From positions 3,782,001 through 3,846,000 of the forward strand of contig NZ_PYFT01000001.1 in the NCBI RefSeq assembly GCF_003023845.1: DNA of 64,000 bases, given 5' to 3'. A program made the translations under genes and the position numbers. Source of the DNA: Adhaeribacter arboris. Lineage in GTDB: Bacteria; Bacteroidota; Bacteroidia; Cytophagales; Hymenobacteraceae. The notes below the pieces were generated by a model. It searched no databases. It saw only the letters and a list, made by a program, of their open reading frames with translations, and was not told the origin of the DNA. Shown piece by piece: positions 1-8,777 of this stretch. Each line of letters opens with the position of its first letter. Position 1 is the stretch's first letter.

Positions 1-434
1 AAGGGCCTACTGCCCTCGCTGGTACCGTTAAAAGAATGCAGTACCGTAAGGTCGCCGGCAGCAGTCATTTTAAACACCGTGCCAAAACCAAATCCGCCGC
101 CCGAAGTCATCCCGTAGAAATTACCGTCCGAAGCTTTAATTAAATCGCCGTAAGGCTCACTACCCGAACGGGCAAACTCCCGGTGGATGGTATAACCGGT
201 ACCATCGCTTTTCATGGTAAAAGCAGTACCCCCCTGCAGCTTACCGCCCGAAGATGTTAATCCTACCAGAACATCCTGCGCTCGGGTATCCAGTACCGAT
301 AAAATAAAAAAGGAAGTAAGCAGCCAAATCCAAACCCGGCAAAATTGTAAGGAAGGCGAAACCAGGCGTTTAAGTAACGGGGGAGTAATAGAAAATGAAT
401 TTCCGTGGATAGGTAAAAGTAAGTCTTTTTTCAT
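1..434 (-). CDS. GloVer-repeat secreted protein, N-terminal part (cut by window edge)
   Basis: The reading frame starts at ATG 434 on the minus strand (MKKDLLLP...) and stays open to base 1, giving about 144 residues. A hydrophobic segment (residues about 38-50) ends near DTRAQDV, which reads like a long signal peptide. Two units of the YGMTSGGG...GTVFKM type follow, as in the TIGR03803 GloVer repeat family. The mature N-terminus (AQDVLVGLT...GGTAF) aligns by eye with that of the next gene downstream (AQDILLGLT...GGTAF), so the two are tandem paralogues. A C-terminal T9SS sorting domain would be expected beyond the window. The molecular function of these repeat proteins is not established. 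Confidence 0.8.
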   Translation of the reverse strand, partial: MKKDLLLPIHGNSFSITPPLLKRLVSPSLQFCRVWIWLLTSFFILSVLDTRAQDVLVGLTSSGGKLQGGTAFTMKSDGTGYTIHREFARSGSEPYGDLIKASDGNFYGMTSGGGFGFGTVFKMTAAGDLTVLHSFNGTSEGSRP

Positions 435-944
435 GATGGAATAGTTTAGAGTTGGTTAAGGTTGGAGGTGTGTTTTTACAGTAAAAAGCGAAACATCTTC
501 GCTGCGCAGAATAGCATTGGCTAGATTAAGAAAATAGGCCTACAGCTTAATTACAGGTAATAGAAATGATTTACTTATATCAGTACACTACCAGTGCCTC
601 TCTCTGCCCCAGCATTCATAATTAGAAATTGAACACAAGCGTAAAAGCGGTAGATAATAGCATTTTCTGTAAATGCAGCAGGAACCAGCTACTATTGAAT
701 CATAATTCAGTAGATGATAACACTATTGCTACTTTAAACCAATAAGTAACTATTTTGCCAGTATAACACCCTTATTGGGCCAGCTTAATACCGATATGGA
801 AGAGAAACACATAACACACTGACGATCAAAAGGTAGGCATTAATTTTACCCAACGCAATACTTATTTTTAAGTATTTTTATTTGGGCTGGTAACTTAATT
901 AGGTAAGAGCTTATTACTTATTAGAGCATTTTAGTTTTTGAAGT
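435..944. other. Intergenic region without recognised gene
   Basis: This AT-rich stretch lies upstream of the minus-strand gene that starts at 434. I see no open frame with a convincing product, no tRNA and no repeat here. It presumably holds the promoter of the left-hand GloVer gene, but I could not pick a clear TAnnTTTG element. Confidence 0.4.
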
Positions 945-1008
945 AAATAAAGGAGCCTGCTCCTGGAATACCTTAATCCCGATATTCTAGGAGCAGGCTC
1001 CTTTATTT
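945..1008. terminator. Hairpin terminator
   Basis: There is a perfect 20-bp inverted repeat (945-964 with 989-1008) around a short loop, flanked by A- and T-rich ends. It lies between two minus-strand genes, just past the 3' end of the GloVer gene that stops at 1052. It therefore probably ends that transcript. The stem is symmetric enough to work in either direction. Confidence 0.75.
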
Positions 1009-1051
1009 CATGTATTCCCGAATACGGCCTTTTTTGGAATGCCGATGCCTG

Positions 1052-4000
1052 TTACTCTTTTCTAAACTTAAGCATTTGGCAGCCTTGCCGAGTTTGTATC
1101 TGCAATAAATACATACCCGCTGGAAGTAGCGCTACCTGTATTTTCAGTTTATCCCGGTCTATTACTTGATGGGAATTGTGCAGCACTTCTCTGCCCCTTA
1201 CATCTAAAACAGCGGTTAACAAGTTATCAGTCGGAGTATTCAGTTGCACGATTAAATTAGTTTGAACCGGATTGGGATACAGCCTCGAAACTAAATAACT
1301 TACATCTGTTTCGTCATTTTGAGATCGACGTTCCGGCCCAGCTACCGGCAATACTTCCATCGCCGACACACACGCTTTATCTACCGTAGAAACAAAATTT
1401 ACATTTAGTATACCATCGGCTACATCTATGTTCTTGGTCGCAATTACCGCTTTGCGGGCTCCTCCCGCCACGGCTACAATATCGTAATTGGTTAACCAAC
1501 TCACTCCTTCGGCCATAACGTTAAACTTACGACTACCGGTTGTATTATAATAAATTTCTGCAAAGTGCAGCTTTACCGTATATAAACCGTTTGCTACCGG
1601 AATAGCGTACTGGAAACTACCTCCGGCCACACTCGCCCGACGATTGTTCTGATATAATACATCATCAGTGGTGTTGGCAATGGACGAAGCTGTAGTAGAA
1701 ACGTTGGTGACACCGCTAAAGTAATTATCGGCAGTAAAGCTGCCCAGCGAAGTATTTAACGTTTCTCCTCCAGCATTGATTCGTATCGTACTAGCTACCG
1801 GCGTGCCCACCTGAATGCTGACGGTTTTAGTAGTAGAACTTTGGCAACCCCAGCTTACCCGGTAACTGAACGCATCCGTACCAGTAAAACCAGCATTAGG
1901 CGTGTAGGTGCGCTTGGCACCGGAACCACTTAACGAACCATTTTTGGGTTGGGAAACAATCTCGTAGACTAACGGACTGCTACCGCTACCTTTTAAAGTA
2001 ATTGGTTTTAGTGTATTCACGGTTGTAGTTACACTTTGCGCATATGCCATGGGATTTGTCTTCTGGATAATCAAACTACCTATTGGCCCCCTTCCATCAG
2101 TAAAAGGATTTAAATGCCGCAAAACGGTAATATCACCAGAAGAAATCATTTTAAAAATGGTACCTGCGCCATATTTTCCACCCCGAAAATTAAGTCCGTA
2201 GAAGGAACCATCACCACCTTGAACTAAACTACCCATAGAATTAAAACCTGTAGAAGTAACATCAAAATTTTGTAAAATAGTAAAATCGCCGGCAGAGTTA
2301 ATTTTAAAAATTGTACCGCGATTATTTTTTCCTCCATTTTCCGTCATACCATATAAGTTTCCGTCCGTAGCTTGTAGTAAACTTCCTAATGGCTGTCCAC
2401 CATCCAAACTCTTGTTCAAATGCCGCAAAACGGTAAAACTACCGGTTAAAGAAACTTTAAATATGGTACCGGCCTCATAGTTACCACCACCCGAAGCCAA
2501 GCCGTATAAATTTCCATCCTTTCCTTGAATGAGATTACCTTCTGGGTAGGTGCCGTCAGCAGATTCCAAATTTCGAACGATAGAAAACATACCAACCGAT
2601 GTAATTTTATAAATAATACCAAATCCCTTCACTCCGCCGCGGTTAGTCATGCCATAATAGTTACCATCCGAGGCCTGAATTAAACTACGAGGATTATAAC
2701 CAGTATTTTCTGTATTAAAATGGTGCAAAACGGTAAGCCGACCTGATTGGCTCAATTTATAAATGGTACCCCAACCATTTTGCCCACCTGAGGCAGTAGT
2801 GCCATAGAAATTACCCTCTTTATCTTGGATCACACTGCTTAATGGACCACCACCGGTAGTTTTACTTTCGAAGGAGAAAAAAGTACGATAACTGCCATCG
2901 GTACAAAGCTTGAAAATTGTACCCGAGCTATAAGTTCCACCAAATTGAGTAGTGCCGTAATAAAAACCGTCTTTCGCCTGAATTAAGGTGGCTTGCGGGT
3001 AAGTATCTTTGGTAGAATCAGGTAAGCGAGCTAAAACTGTATATGCGCCTGCCAAGTTCACTTTAAATATAGTTCCTTTACCGAAAGTAGTACCACCTGC
3101 TGAGGTCATGCCGTACAAATAACCATCGTTGTTTTTATAAAAACTGCCAAACGAATTGGCCCCGTCTTCATTATTTCTTAAATGACGAATAACCATTAAT
3201 TCACCAGTTGGCGTGACTTTAAAAATAGTGCCATCGCCGTAAAAGCCCCCATAGAAAGTAATGCCGTAGAAATTACCATCATTTTCCAAAGTTAAATTGC
3301 CGTATGGTCCGCCGCCTGTTGCTCTGAAATCAAAATTTTTAATAACTGTAAAAACACCTGCGGAAGAAATTTTAAAAACGGTACCAGCATTATTATAACC
3401 ACCGGAAGAAGTCATACCGTAGAAATAACCATCTTTTCCTTTAGTTAAGCTGCCATGAGTGGCATAACCATCAGTAAAACTAAAATCATGCAGAACAGTT
3501 AGAATGCCCGTAGTAGTTATTTTAATGATAGTACCCAGTTTACCAGTACTATTGCCGTAACTAGTCATACCATAAAAAGTACCATCCTCTCCTTCAATCA
3601 AGTTACCTTCCGGATAACCACCTGTACTCGTATTTTCTAAGTTATGTAAAACAGTATACGTACCGGCGGGCGTAATTTTAAAGATAGTACCCTGCAAGTA
3701 AATGCCCCCCGAATAGGTCATGCCATAAAAATTACCGTCGCGACCTTTGGTCAGGCTACCCCGTGGGTACGCCCCGTCCGTTGCAAACTCTAAATGACGC
3801 AAAACGGTAAGTTTGCCAGTTGGTGTAATCTTAAAAATGGTACCGGAATTGTTAATTCCGCCGTTCTTCGTCATGCCGTAAAAATTACCATCATTTCCAA
3901 CTACTAAGCTGCCTTGCGGGTGAACTCCATCTTCCGGAAGCAGATAGTGAAGAACAGTTATAACTCCACTTGTTGTCATTTTAAAGATAATGCCATTATC

Positions 4001-4255
4001 AGAAATACCACCCTCCGGAGTCATGCCGTACAAGTTGCCCTCTGCTCCCTTAATTAAATCGCCATGCGGACTATGACCCGTTTTCACAAAATTTCGATGA
4101 ACTTTAAAATTCTCTCCAGTAGTATTAATACTAAAAGCGGTTCCTCCTCCGGTTGGCCCATCACCGGCAGTTAACCCCAACAAAATATCCTGGGCATTTA
4201 AGTTGGAAAAAGGGAGCAAACATCCCAGAGCAATAAGTAAGCTCCGCCTTATCAT
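1052..4255 (-). CDS. GloVer-repeat protein with malectin-like and T9SS type A sorting domains
   Basis: This is a large secreted or surface protein of 1067 residues. I chose ATG 4255 because it gives a clean signal peptide (MIRRSLLIALGCLLPFSNLNAQ). The open frame runs further up to ATG 4354 and TTG 4369, but that adds an unlikely second hydrophobic leader. About 13 repeats of roughly 50 residues follow, each with a YGMT..GG..G.GTIFKI core (GloVer, TIGR03803). Next come an Ig-like/cadherin-like domain (NGSLSGSG...GTDAFSYRV), a malectin-like carbohydrate-binding domain (INAGG...LHFAEIYY) and a T9SS type A sorting domain with the YPNP motif. Predicted to be exported by T9SS and anchored or released at the surface. 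The malectin-like domain suggests glycan contact, but this is inference. Confidence 0.85.
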   Translation of the reverse strand: MIRRSLLIALGCLLPFSNLNAQDILLGLTAGDGPTGGGTAFSINTTGENFKVHRNFVKTGHSPHGDLIKGAEGNLYGMTPEGGISDNGIIFKMTTSGVITVLHYLLPEDGVHPQGSLVVGNDGNFYGMTKNGGINNSGTIFKITPTGKLTVLRHLEFATDGAYPRGSLTKGRDGNFYGMTYSGGIYLQGTIFKITPAGTYTVLHNLENTSTGGYPEGNLIEGEDGTFYGMTSYGNSTGKLGTIIKITTTGILTVLHDFSFTDGYATHGSLTKGKDGYFYGMTSSGGYNNAGTVFKISSAGVFTVIKNFDFRATGGGPYGNLTLENDGNFYGITFYGGFYGDGTIFKVTPTGELMVIRHLRNNEDGANSFGSFYKNNDGYLYGMTSAGGTTFGKGTIFKVNLAGAYTVLARLPDSTKDTYPQATLIQAKDGFYYGTTQFGGTYSSGTIFKLCTDGSYRTFFSFESKTTGGGPLSSVIQDKEGNFYGTTASGGQNGWGTIYKLSQSGRLTVLHHFNTENTGYNPRSLIQASDGNYYGMTNRGGVKGFGIIYKITSVGMFSIVRNLESADGTYPEGNLIQGKDGNLYGLASGGGNYEAGTIFKVSLTGSFTVLRHLNKSLDGGQPLGSLLQATDGNLYGMTENGGKNNRGTIFKINSAGDFTILQNFDVTSTGFNSMGSLVQGGDGSFYGLNFRGGKYGAGTIFKMISSGDITVLRHLNPFTDGRGPIGSLIIQKTNPMAYAQSVTTTVNTLKPITLKGSGSSPLVYEIVSQPKNGSLSGSGAKRTYTPNAGFTGTDAFSYRVSWGCQSSTTKTVSIQVGTPVASTIRINAGGETLNTSLGSFTADNYFSGVTNVSTTASSIANTTDDVLYQNNRRASVAGGSFQYAIPVANGLYTVKLHFAEIYYNTTGSRKFNVMAEGVSWLTNYDIVAVAGGARKAVIATKNIDVADGILNVNFVSTVDKACVSAMEVLPVAGPERRSQNDETDVSYLVSRLYPNPVQTNLIVQLNTPTDNLLTAVLDVRGREVLHNSHQVIDRDKLKIQVALLPAGMYLLQIQTRQGCQMLKFRKE

Positions 4256-4637
4256 TTTTAAACAAAAAGCAGAAAAATTTAAGTTTTTAATCCGAGTTAT
4301 TCCTTTTGTCTGAAAAAGAGAAAGCGTTACGAAAAAGGGTAAAGTTTTAGGCATAAATAAGCAGATCAAAAATTTAGCAGTATTCAGAAAGTAAATAGAA
4401 ACAGATATAAAATGTAGTTAAATATACAGCTACTTCAAAGGTGTTTACAAATTTATCTAAATATATTATTATTCTACTATTTCGTGAGTTGCTTTTTTGA
4501 TTCTCCGAAGGCTAAACCGCACCGAGAAAAATTTTGCCGGTTCTCTTTATTCTTTTATATTTAATTTACCAGTTAAGTAATCCGCCTTATCGGGTATGGA
4601 TTAAAACCGGCGGATGTTATTACTTCTTAAAAACCGA

Positions 4638-6788
4638 ATGAAAAAATTTCTACTTCCAGCCCTGGTGCTGGGTATTACCGGATGCTTAACGAGCCGGATG
4701 CTACCGGAAAACTCCCCGGCCACTGCTTCGGGGCGCAATTGGCGCGAGTACCTCGGCGGGCCCGACCGCAACCATTATTCCACTTTAAAACAAATTACCG
4801 CCGAAAATGTAGCTAACTTAAAGGTAGCTTGGGAGTACCATACCCTTGACTCGGGCCAGATTCAGTGTAATCCTATTATTGTGGATGGCGTCCTCTACGG
4901 CATGACGGCTACTACCCAACCTTTTGCCGTGGATGCAGCTACGGGGCAAGAACGCTGGAAATTAAAACCTAACGCCGAAACCAACGGGTTAAGCACCAGC
5001 CGGGGAGTAACGTATTGGGAAAGTGGCGACGATAAGCGCATTTTATATACCAACGGTCCTTGGCTCTACGCTTTAGATGCCCGTACCGGCAAGGCTATTC
5101 CGTCTTTCGGCGAAAACGGCCGTACCAGCCTGAAAGCAGGGTTGGGCGAAACCGCAAAAGATAAGTTCGTGATTTCGAATACACCGGGTACTGTTTACCA
5201 GGATTTAATAATTATGCCCATGCGCTTATCCGAAGGCGCCGACGCCGCTTTAGGTCATATTCAAGCGTTTGATATCCGGACGGGTAAATTGGCTTGGGTT
5301 TTCCGAACCATCCCGCAACCCGGGGAGTTTGGCTATGAAACCTGGCCGCCTGATACGTATAAAAACACCGATGTGGGTGCCGGCAATAACTGGTCGGGCA
5401 TGTCCGTAGATCGGGAACGCGGTATTTTGTACGTACCAACGGGCTCGGCTGCTTTTGATTTTTACGGCGGCAACCGCAAAGGTCAGAACCTATTTGCCAA
5501 CTGCTTATTGGCCCTGGATGCTAAAACCGGCAAACGACTCTGGCATTTTCAATTGGTGCACCACGATGTGCTGGACCGCGATCCCCCGGCGCCGCCCAAC
5601 TTAATTACCGTAAAACAAAATGGCAAAAAAATCGATGCGGTGGCGCAGGTTACCAAGCAAGGCTACATTTTTGTATTTGACCGCGTAACCGGCCAGCCTT
5701 TGTTCCCGATTGAAGAACGACCCGTACCCACCACCGACGTAGCCGAAGAACAAACTTGGCCTACTCAGCCCTTCCCTACCAAGCCGGCACCTTATGCCCG
5801 GCAATCGCTTACCGAAGCCGATCTGAACCCCTACGCCGAAAATTTAGAAGAATTAAAAACTACTCTGAAAGCCTCCAGAAGCGAAGCCGGACCTTTTACC
5901 CCGTTGAGTAAACGAGGAACCATTATTTTCCCGGGGCTGGATGGTGGAGCAGAATGGGGTGGCACCGCCGCGGACCCCGATGGCATTCTGTATATAAACA
6001 GTAATGAGATGGCCTGGCTGCTGGCTTTAAAATCAACGGCACCCGATGCGAGTTTAGCTAGCCTGAGTTCCGGCGAACGGCTTTATGCCACCAATTGTAC
6101 TGCTTGCCACGGTACCGAGCGAAAGGGCAATCCGGCAAGTGGCTATCCAGCTTTAGTAGATATTCAAAAGCACCGCACTACCGATTACGTAACTACTGTG
6201 GTTTCAAAAGGAAAAGGAATGATGCCCGCGTTTACTAAGTTTTCGGCCGAAGAGAAAAAAGCCCTCGTATCTTTTCTGTTCGGGACGGAGAAAATAGAGC
6301 CGGGCATTACCAAACTGAAAGAACCAGGTTTAGAAAATAAAAAAGGAATGCCCGATGTACCTTACCGTATTTCCGGTTACACCAAGTTCTTAGACAAAAA
6401 AGGTTACCCGGCTATTAGTCCACCTTGGGGAACATTGAATGCCATTGACATGAACACCGGCGAATATCTTTGGAAAATACCTTACGGCGAAACGCCCGAA
6501 TTAGCGGCCAAAGGTTTGCCGCAAACCGGCTCCGAAAGCTACGGTGGCCCGGTAGTAACGGCTAGCGGCTTGCTGTTTATTGCCGGGACCAAAGACAAAA
6601 AATTCCGGGCGTACGATAAGAAAAATGGCAAATTGCTTTGGGAAACCACCTTACCAGCCGCCGCATTTGCTACACCTAGCACGTACGAAGTAAACGGAAA
6701 ACAGTATATCGTTTTAGCCTGTGGCGGTACCAAACTGGGTGCTCCTAAAGGCGATAGCTACGTAGCTTTTGCCTTGCCGGATAAGTAG
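4638..6788 (+). CDS. PQQ-dependent dehydrogenase with fused cytochrome c domain (lipoprotein)
   Basis: This quinoprotein dehydrogenase would oxidise a sugar or alcohol in the periplasm and pass electrons to its own haem. ATG 4638 gives a type II signal peptide (MKKFLLPALVLGITGC) with the lipobox cysteine at 16; an ATG at 4614 would add eight residues. The protein shows beta-propeller blades typical of the membrane-bound glucose/quinate dehydrogenase class (WREYLGGPDRNHYS near the N-terminus; repeated A.DA.TG...W motifs). A cytochrome c domain is inserted before the last blades, with CTACH at about 487-491 and a likely distal Met in GMMPAF at about 530. The substrate cannot be told from sequence. 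PQQ would have to be made elsewhere in the genome or scavenged. The gene stands alone and ends at a shared terminator at 6880. Confidence 0.85.
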   Translation: MKKFLLPALVLGITGCLTSRMLPENSPATASGRNWREYLGGPDRNHYSTLKQITAENVANLKVAWEYHTLDSGQIQCNPIIVDGVLYGMTATTQPFAVDAATGQERWKLKPNAETNGLSTSRGVTYWESGDDKRILYTNGPWLYALDARTGKAIPSFGENGRTSLKAGLGETAKDKFVISNTPGTVYQDLIIMPMRLSEGADAALGHIQAFDIRTGKLAWVFRTIPQPGEFGYETWPPDTYKNTDVGAGNNWSGMSVDRERGILYVPTGSAAFDFYGGNRKGQNLFANCLLALDAKTGKRLWHFQLVHHDVLDRDPPAPPNLITVKQNGKKIDAVAQVTKQGYIFVFDRVTGQPLFPIEERPVPTTDVAEEQTWPTQPFPTKPAPYARQSLTEADLNPYAENLEELKTTLKASRSEAGPFTPLSKRGTIIFPGLDGGAEWGGTAADPDGILYINSNEMAWLLALKSTAPDASLASLSSGERLYATNCTACHGTERKGNPASGYPALVDIQKHRTTDYVTTVVSKGKGMMPAFTKFSAEEKKALVSFLFGTEKIEPGITKLKEPGLENKKGMPDVPYRISGYTKFLDKKGYPAISPPWGTLNAIDMNTGEYLWKIPYGETPELAAKGLPQTGSESYGGPVVTASGLLFIAGTKDKKFRAYDKKNGKLLWETTLPAAAFATPSTYEVNGKQYIVLACGGTKLGAPKGDSYVAFALPDK

Positions 6789-6879
6789 CAGATTAAATTT
6801 AATAAACAAGAAAGTTAAGAAACAGGGCAGCTTAGTTTTTTATCTACACTGTTTGATTTACTTAGTAAATAAATGAAAT

Positions 6880-6911
6880 AAAAAAGGTGAACCCGTAAGT
6901 TCACCTTTTTT
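6880..6911. terminator. Bidirectional hairpin terminator
   Basis: A 13-bp stem (A-run plus GGTGAAC, mirrored by GTTCACC plus T-run) with a six-base loop. It lies between the convergent PQQ dehydrogenase gene and the small SH3 gene, and its A and T runs suit termination on both strands. Nearly the same hairpin recurs at 7925-7952 behind the second SH3 gene copy. Confidence 0.85.
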
Positions 6912-6933
6912 ATTTTTTGGCTACATCCTTAAT

Positions 6934-7239
6934 TTAACGAGTAGCCAAGGTTTTTGTTTGAGGTAGTGGTTTGGCATTTAAGTACGATAACTCGGAGTAT
7001 ACCACGTATCCTACTTTATCATTTACCCTTACCAAAGCCCAATGTGTATTCCATTTCTTAATTAATTCTACCCGGTCAGCCGTAGTAATGGTTTCGATAA
7101 TGGGAGTAGAAGTACCAGGTTGCATAAACATTTTAATGTTTTCGTATCGGGCTTGCACAACCATTACAGGATTTTTGTTGTCGGCCATCGCGAAACCTAG
7201 TTGGGCGATCAGCACAAGGGAAAGGAAAATCTTTTTCAT
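6934..7239 (-). CDS. Small secreted SH3-domain protein, copy A
   Basis: This 101-residue protein has a Sec signal peptide (MKKIFLSLVLIAQLGFAMA). It is followed by a single bacterial SH3-like domain (residues about 27-88; ...NIKMFMQPGTSTPIIETI... and ...WALVRVNDKVGYVVYSEL). Such domains usually bind cell-wall peptides or act as small periplasmic binding modules. No enzyme domain is attached, so its role is unknown. It is clearly paralogous to the gene at 7996-8295, with about two thirds of positions identical by eye. A sigma-54 type promoter and a palindromic activator site lie upstream (7323-7337 and 7401-7440), so it is likely made under a specific signal. Confidence 0.8.
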   Translation of the reverse strand: MKKIFLSLVLIAQLGFAMADNKNPVMVVQARYENIKMFMQPGTSTPIIETITTADRVELIKKWNTHWALVRVNDKVGYVVYSELSYLNAKPLPQTKTLATR

Positions 7240-7321
7240 AGTTTTATTTTGTTAGAGTGCGTTTTTTTGTCTTTTCTTTTGATAATCAGTCACTTTGTGA
7301 ATTGATTTCGTTAATAGGATT

Positions 7322-7338
7322 TGCAACGGTTATGCCAG
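7322..7338 (-). promoter_or_regulatory. Predicted sigma-54 (RpoN) promoter of SH3 copy A
   Basis: On the minus strand TGGCAT (7337-7332), five bases, then TTGC (7326-7323) match the -24/-12 consensus TGGCAC-N5-TTGC with one mismatch. It lies about 85 bases before the start codon at 7239. The equivalent element of copy B (8370-8384) is a perfect match at a similar distance. The conservation between the two copies supports function. Confidence 0.65.
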
Positions 7339-7400
7339 AATTAAAAAAACTAGAAAAAGGCCCTAAAAATGCTATTTAAGAGGTTTTTACACTAGTTCAT

Positions 7401-7440
7401 TGTTCGTTTCCGGACGAAACTGTTCGTTTTACTGTCCGGT
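7401..7440 (-). promoter_or_regulatory. Predicted upstream activator site for the sigma-54 promoter, copy A
   Basis: This 40-bp block contains TTCGT, six bases, ACGAA as an inverted repeat, followed by a second TGTTCG...TGTCCG half. It is nearly identical to 8448-8486. In both cassettes the block begins exactly 64 bases beyond the TGG of the -24 element. That fits an enhancer site for an NtrC-type activator. The activator itself is not encoded in this window. Confidence 0.5.
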
Positions 7441-7512
7441 TATAGCACAATTTGGAAATGCTATTTGAAAATAAATTCCTGTATTAGTAATATTCCTTTT
7501 AACACTAAGTAA

Positions 7513-7531
7513 TACTTCACGTAATGAAGTA
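7513..7531 (+). promoter_or_regulatory. Small inverted repeat before the 81-residue gene
   Basis: TACTTCA, five bases, TGAAGTA form a perfect 7-bp inverted repeat that ends 14 bases before ATG 7546. It could be an operator, or an RNA hairpin next to the start codon. There is no other support. Confidence 0.3.
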
Positions 7532-7545
7532 ACTACCCCCACCAT

Positions 7546-7791
7546 ATGGAAGAATACTTCGAAATACCGGTAACTTATAAAGGCGAGCAGCTTTCCTTTA
7601 CTTCCCGACTCTTACTAACTGGCTACACGCACAAAATTGAAGTCGAAGCAGATGGTCAGTTACTCTTATTTGAACCGGATGAAGACCAGAATTACCGTGC
7701 TCTGGTGGACGAAGCTCAAGTGAAGAGTTTCAAAATAGATTTAGGATTGCTAAAAGCCATTGCGGAGGTAATTGAATCTACCCGCAAATAA
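7546..7791 (+). CDS. Conserved-looking small acidic protein of unknown function
   Basis: This is an 81-residue cytoplasmic protein with no signal peptide, rich in acidic residues (MEEYFEIPVTYKGEQLSF...LLFEPDEDQNYRALVDE...). The first half reads as short beta strands and the last 20 residues as a helix (DLGLLKAIAEVIESTRK). I do not recognise a named family. It sits between the two SH3 cassettes and is transcribed away from copy A, sharing the intergenic region that holds the predicted activator site. It is likely a real gene, given its good start and balanced composition, but its function is unknown. Confidence 0.7.
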   Translation: MEEYFEIPVTYKGEQLSFTSRLLLTGYTHKIEVEADGQLLLFEPDEDQNYRALVDEAQVKSFKIDLGLLKAIAEVIESTRK

Positions 7792-7924
7792 GGGTATGTT
7801 TATAAGTAGGATTGCGCTCTTGAAGGTAGAAAAATACCGCGGGTGAAATATACCAGGAGAATTTAAAAAAAATCTAAAGAGTATAGTACTTCAGATGATA
7901 AAGGGTTGAAAACGCATAAAATAA

Positions 7925-7952
7925 AAAAGGTGAACCCGTAAGTTCACCTTTT
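7925..7952. terminator. Hairpin terminator, copy B
   Basis: An 11-bp stem (AAAAGGTGAAC with GTTCACCTTTT) around a six-base loop, essentially the same as the hairpin at 6880-6911. It terminates SH3 copy B on the minus strand and probably the small plus-strand gene ending at 7791. Confidence 0.8.
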
Positions 7953-7995
7953 CTTTTGCTGATAGCCCAATACTCTGTTTAACGAGTAGCTAAGG

Positions 7996-8295
7996 TTAAC
8001 GAGTAGCCAAAGCTCTTGACTGTGGCTGCGATTTCAGATTAGTTAATTCCGAAAACAACACGTAACCTACTTTGTCATTCACTTTAACTAAAGCCCAGTG
8101 ATTATTCCATTTCCGAATCAACTCTACCCGGTCGGCAATAGTAATGGTTTCGATAATGGGAGTGGAAGTACCGGCTTGCTGGAACATTTTTACATTATTG
8201 TTCCGAACCTGAACAGCCATTGTAGGAGTTTTGTTGTCGGCCATTGCAAAACCTAATTGAGCGAACAGCACGAGGGAAAGAACAAGCTTTTTCAT
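7996..8295 (-). CDS. Small secreted SH3-domain protein, copy B
   Basis: A 99-residue paralogue of the product of 6934-7239, with the same signal peptide (MKKLVLSLVLFAQLGFAMA), one SH3-like domain and the same ALATR C-terminus. The stop region is tandemly duplicated: the 17 bases encoding LATR plus stop are repeated just beyond the stop codon (about 7979-7995). This looks like a recent slip event that did not change the protein. Its promoter region carries a consensus sigma-54 element (8370-8384) and an activator-type palindrome (8448-8486). A role in the envelope is likely; the ligand is unknown. Confidence 0.8.
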   Translation of the reverse strand: MKKLVLSLVLFAQLGFAMADNKTPTMAVQVRNNNVKMFQQAGTSTPIIETITIADRVELIRKWNNHWALVKVNDKVGYVLFSELTNLKSQPQSRALATR

Positions 8296-8368
8296 AGTTT
8301 TATTTCTTAAATTTTAGTTTTTCTTTTTGATAATCAGGTGGTTTAAAATTGATCTCGTAAAACAGTTT

Positions 8369-8385
8369 TGCAACGGTTGTGCCAG
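8369..8385 (-). promoter_or_regulatory. Predicted sigma-54 (RpoN) promoter of SH3 copy B
   Basis: On the minus strand TGGCAC (8384-8379), five bases, TTGC (8373-8370) is an exact match to the -24/-12 consensus. It lies 75 bases upstream of ATG 8295. The five spacer bases (AACCG) are the same as in copy A. Confidence 0.75.
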
Positions 8386-8447
8386 GATTCTAAAAACCGG
8401 AAATAGGGCCTAAAAACGCCGTTTGCTAGGATTTTATTTAAAAAAGC

Positions 8448-8486
8448 TGTTCGTTTTCGGACGAAACTGTCCGTTTTACTGTTCGA
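8448..8486 (-). promoter_or_regulatory. Predicted upstream activator site, copy B
   Basis: Near-identical to 7401-7440, with the same TTCGT/ACGAA inverted repeat and trailing half site. It starts exactly 64 bases beyond the -24 element, as in copy A. Conservation of both the sequence and the spacing in otherwise diverged DNA is the main support. Confidence 0.5.
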
Positions 8487-8708
8487 TTCTAGCACAATTC
8501 GCAAAACTTTGGTAAGGCAATCCGTTAAATCCTATTTGTTTGAAGAGGTTTAATGCCGAGCGATCAAAAAAGAATTCTTTCCCGAACCGAAATATTTCAA
8601 GTTTTTGCTCCAGATTTATTTTTTTAGATAAATTAACCAGATAAATTGAACAAACAGTTTAATAAAACCTTCCTGAACCAAGACTAAGGTGAATGTAGCA
8701 TAAAGCAC

Positions 8709-8770
8709 TTATCCGGTTAAAACAAAACAGCCGCTCCTTAAGGAGCGGCTGTTTTGTTTTAACCGGATAA
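8709..8770. terminator. 62-bp perfect palindrome, probable terminator
   Basis: Bases 8709-8739 are the exact reverse complement of 8740-8770, with no loop. It lies seven bases beyond the stop of the minus-strand gene 8778-9449. The stem contains a GC core flanked by A/T runs, as in a bidirectional rho-independent terminator. A perfect palindrome of this length is unusual for a plain terminator. Confidence 0.7.
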
Positions 8771-8777
8771 CACGATA

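Noticed and set aside
4256-4369. N-terminal extension of the GloVer-repeat gene to TTG 4369
   Set aside because: The extension adds a second hydrophobic segment in front of a complete signal peptide; ATG 4255 is the better start.
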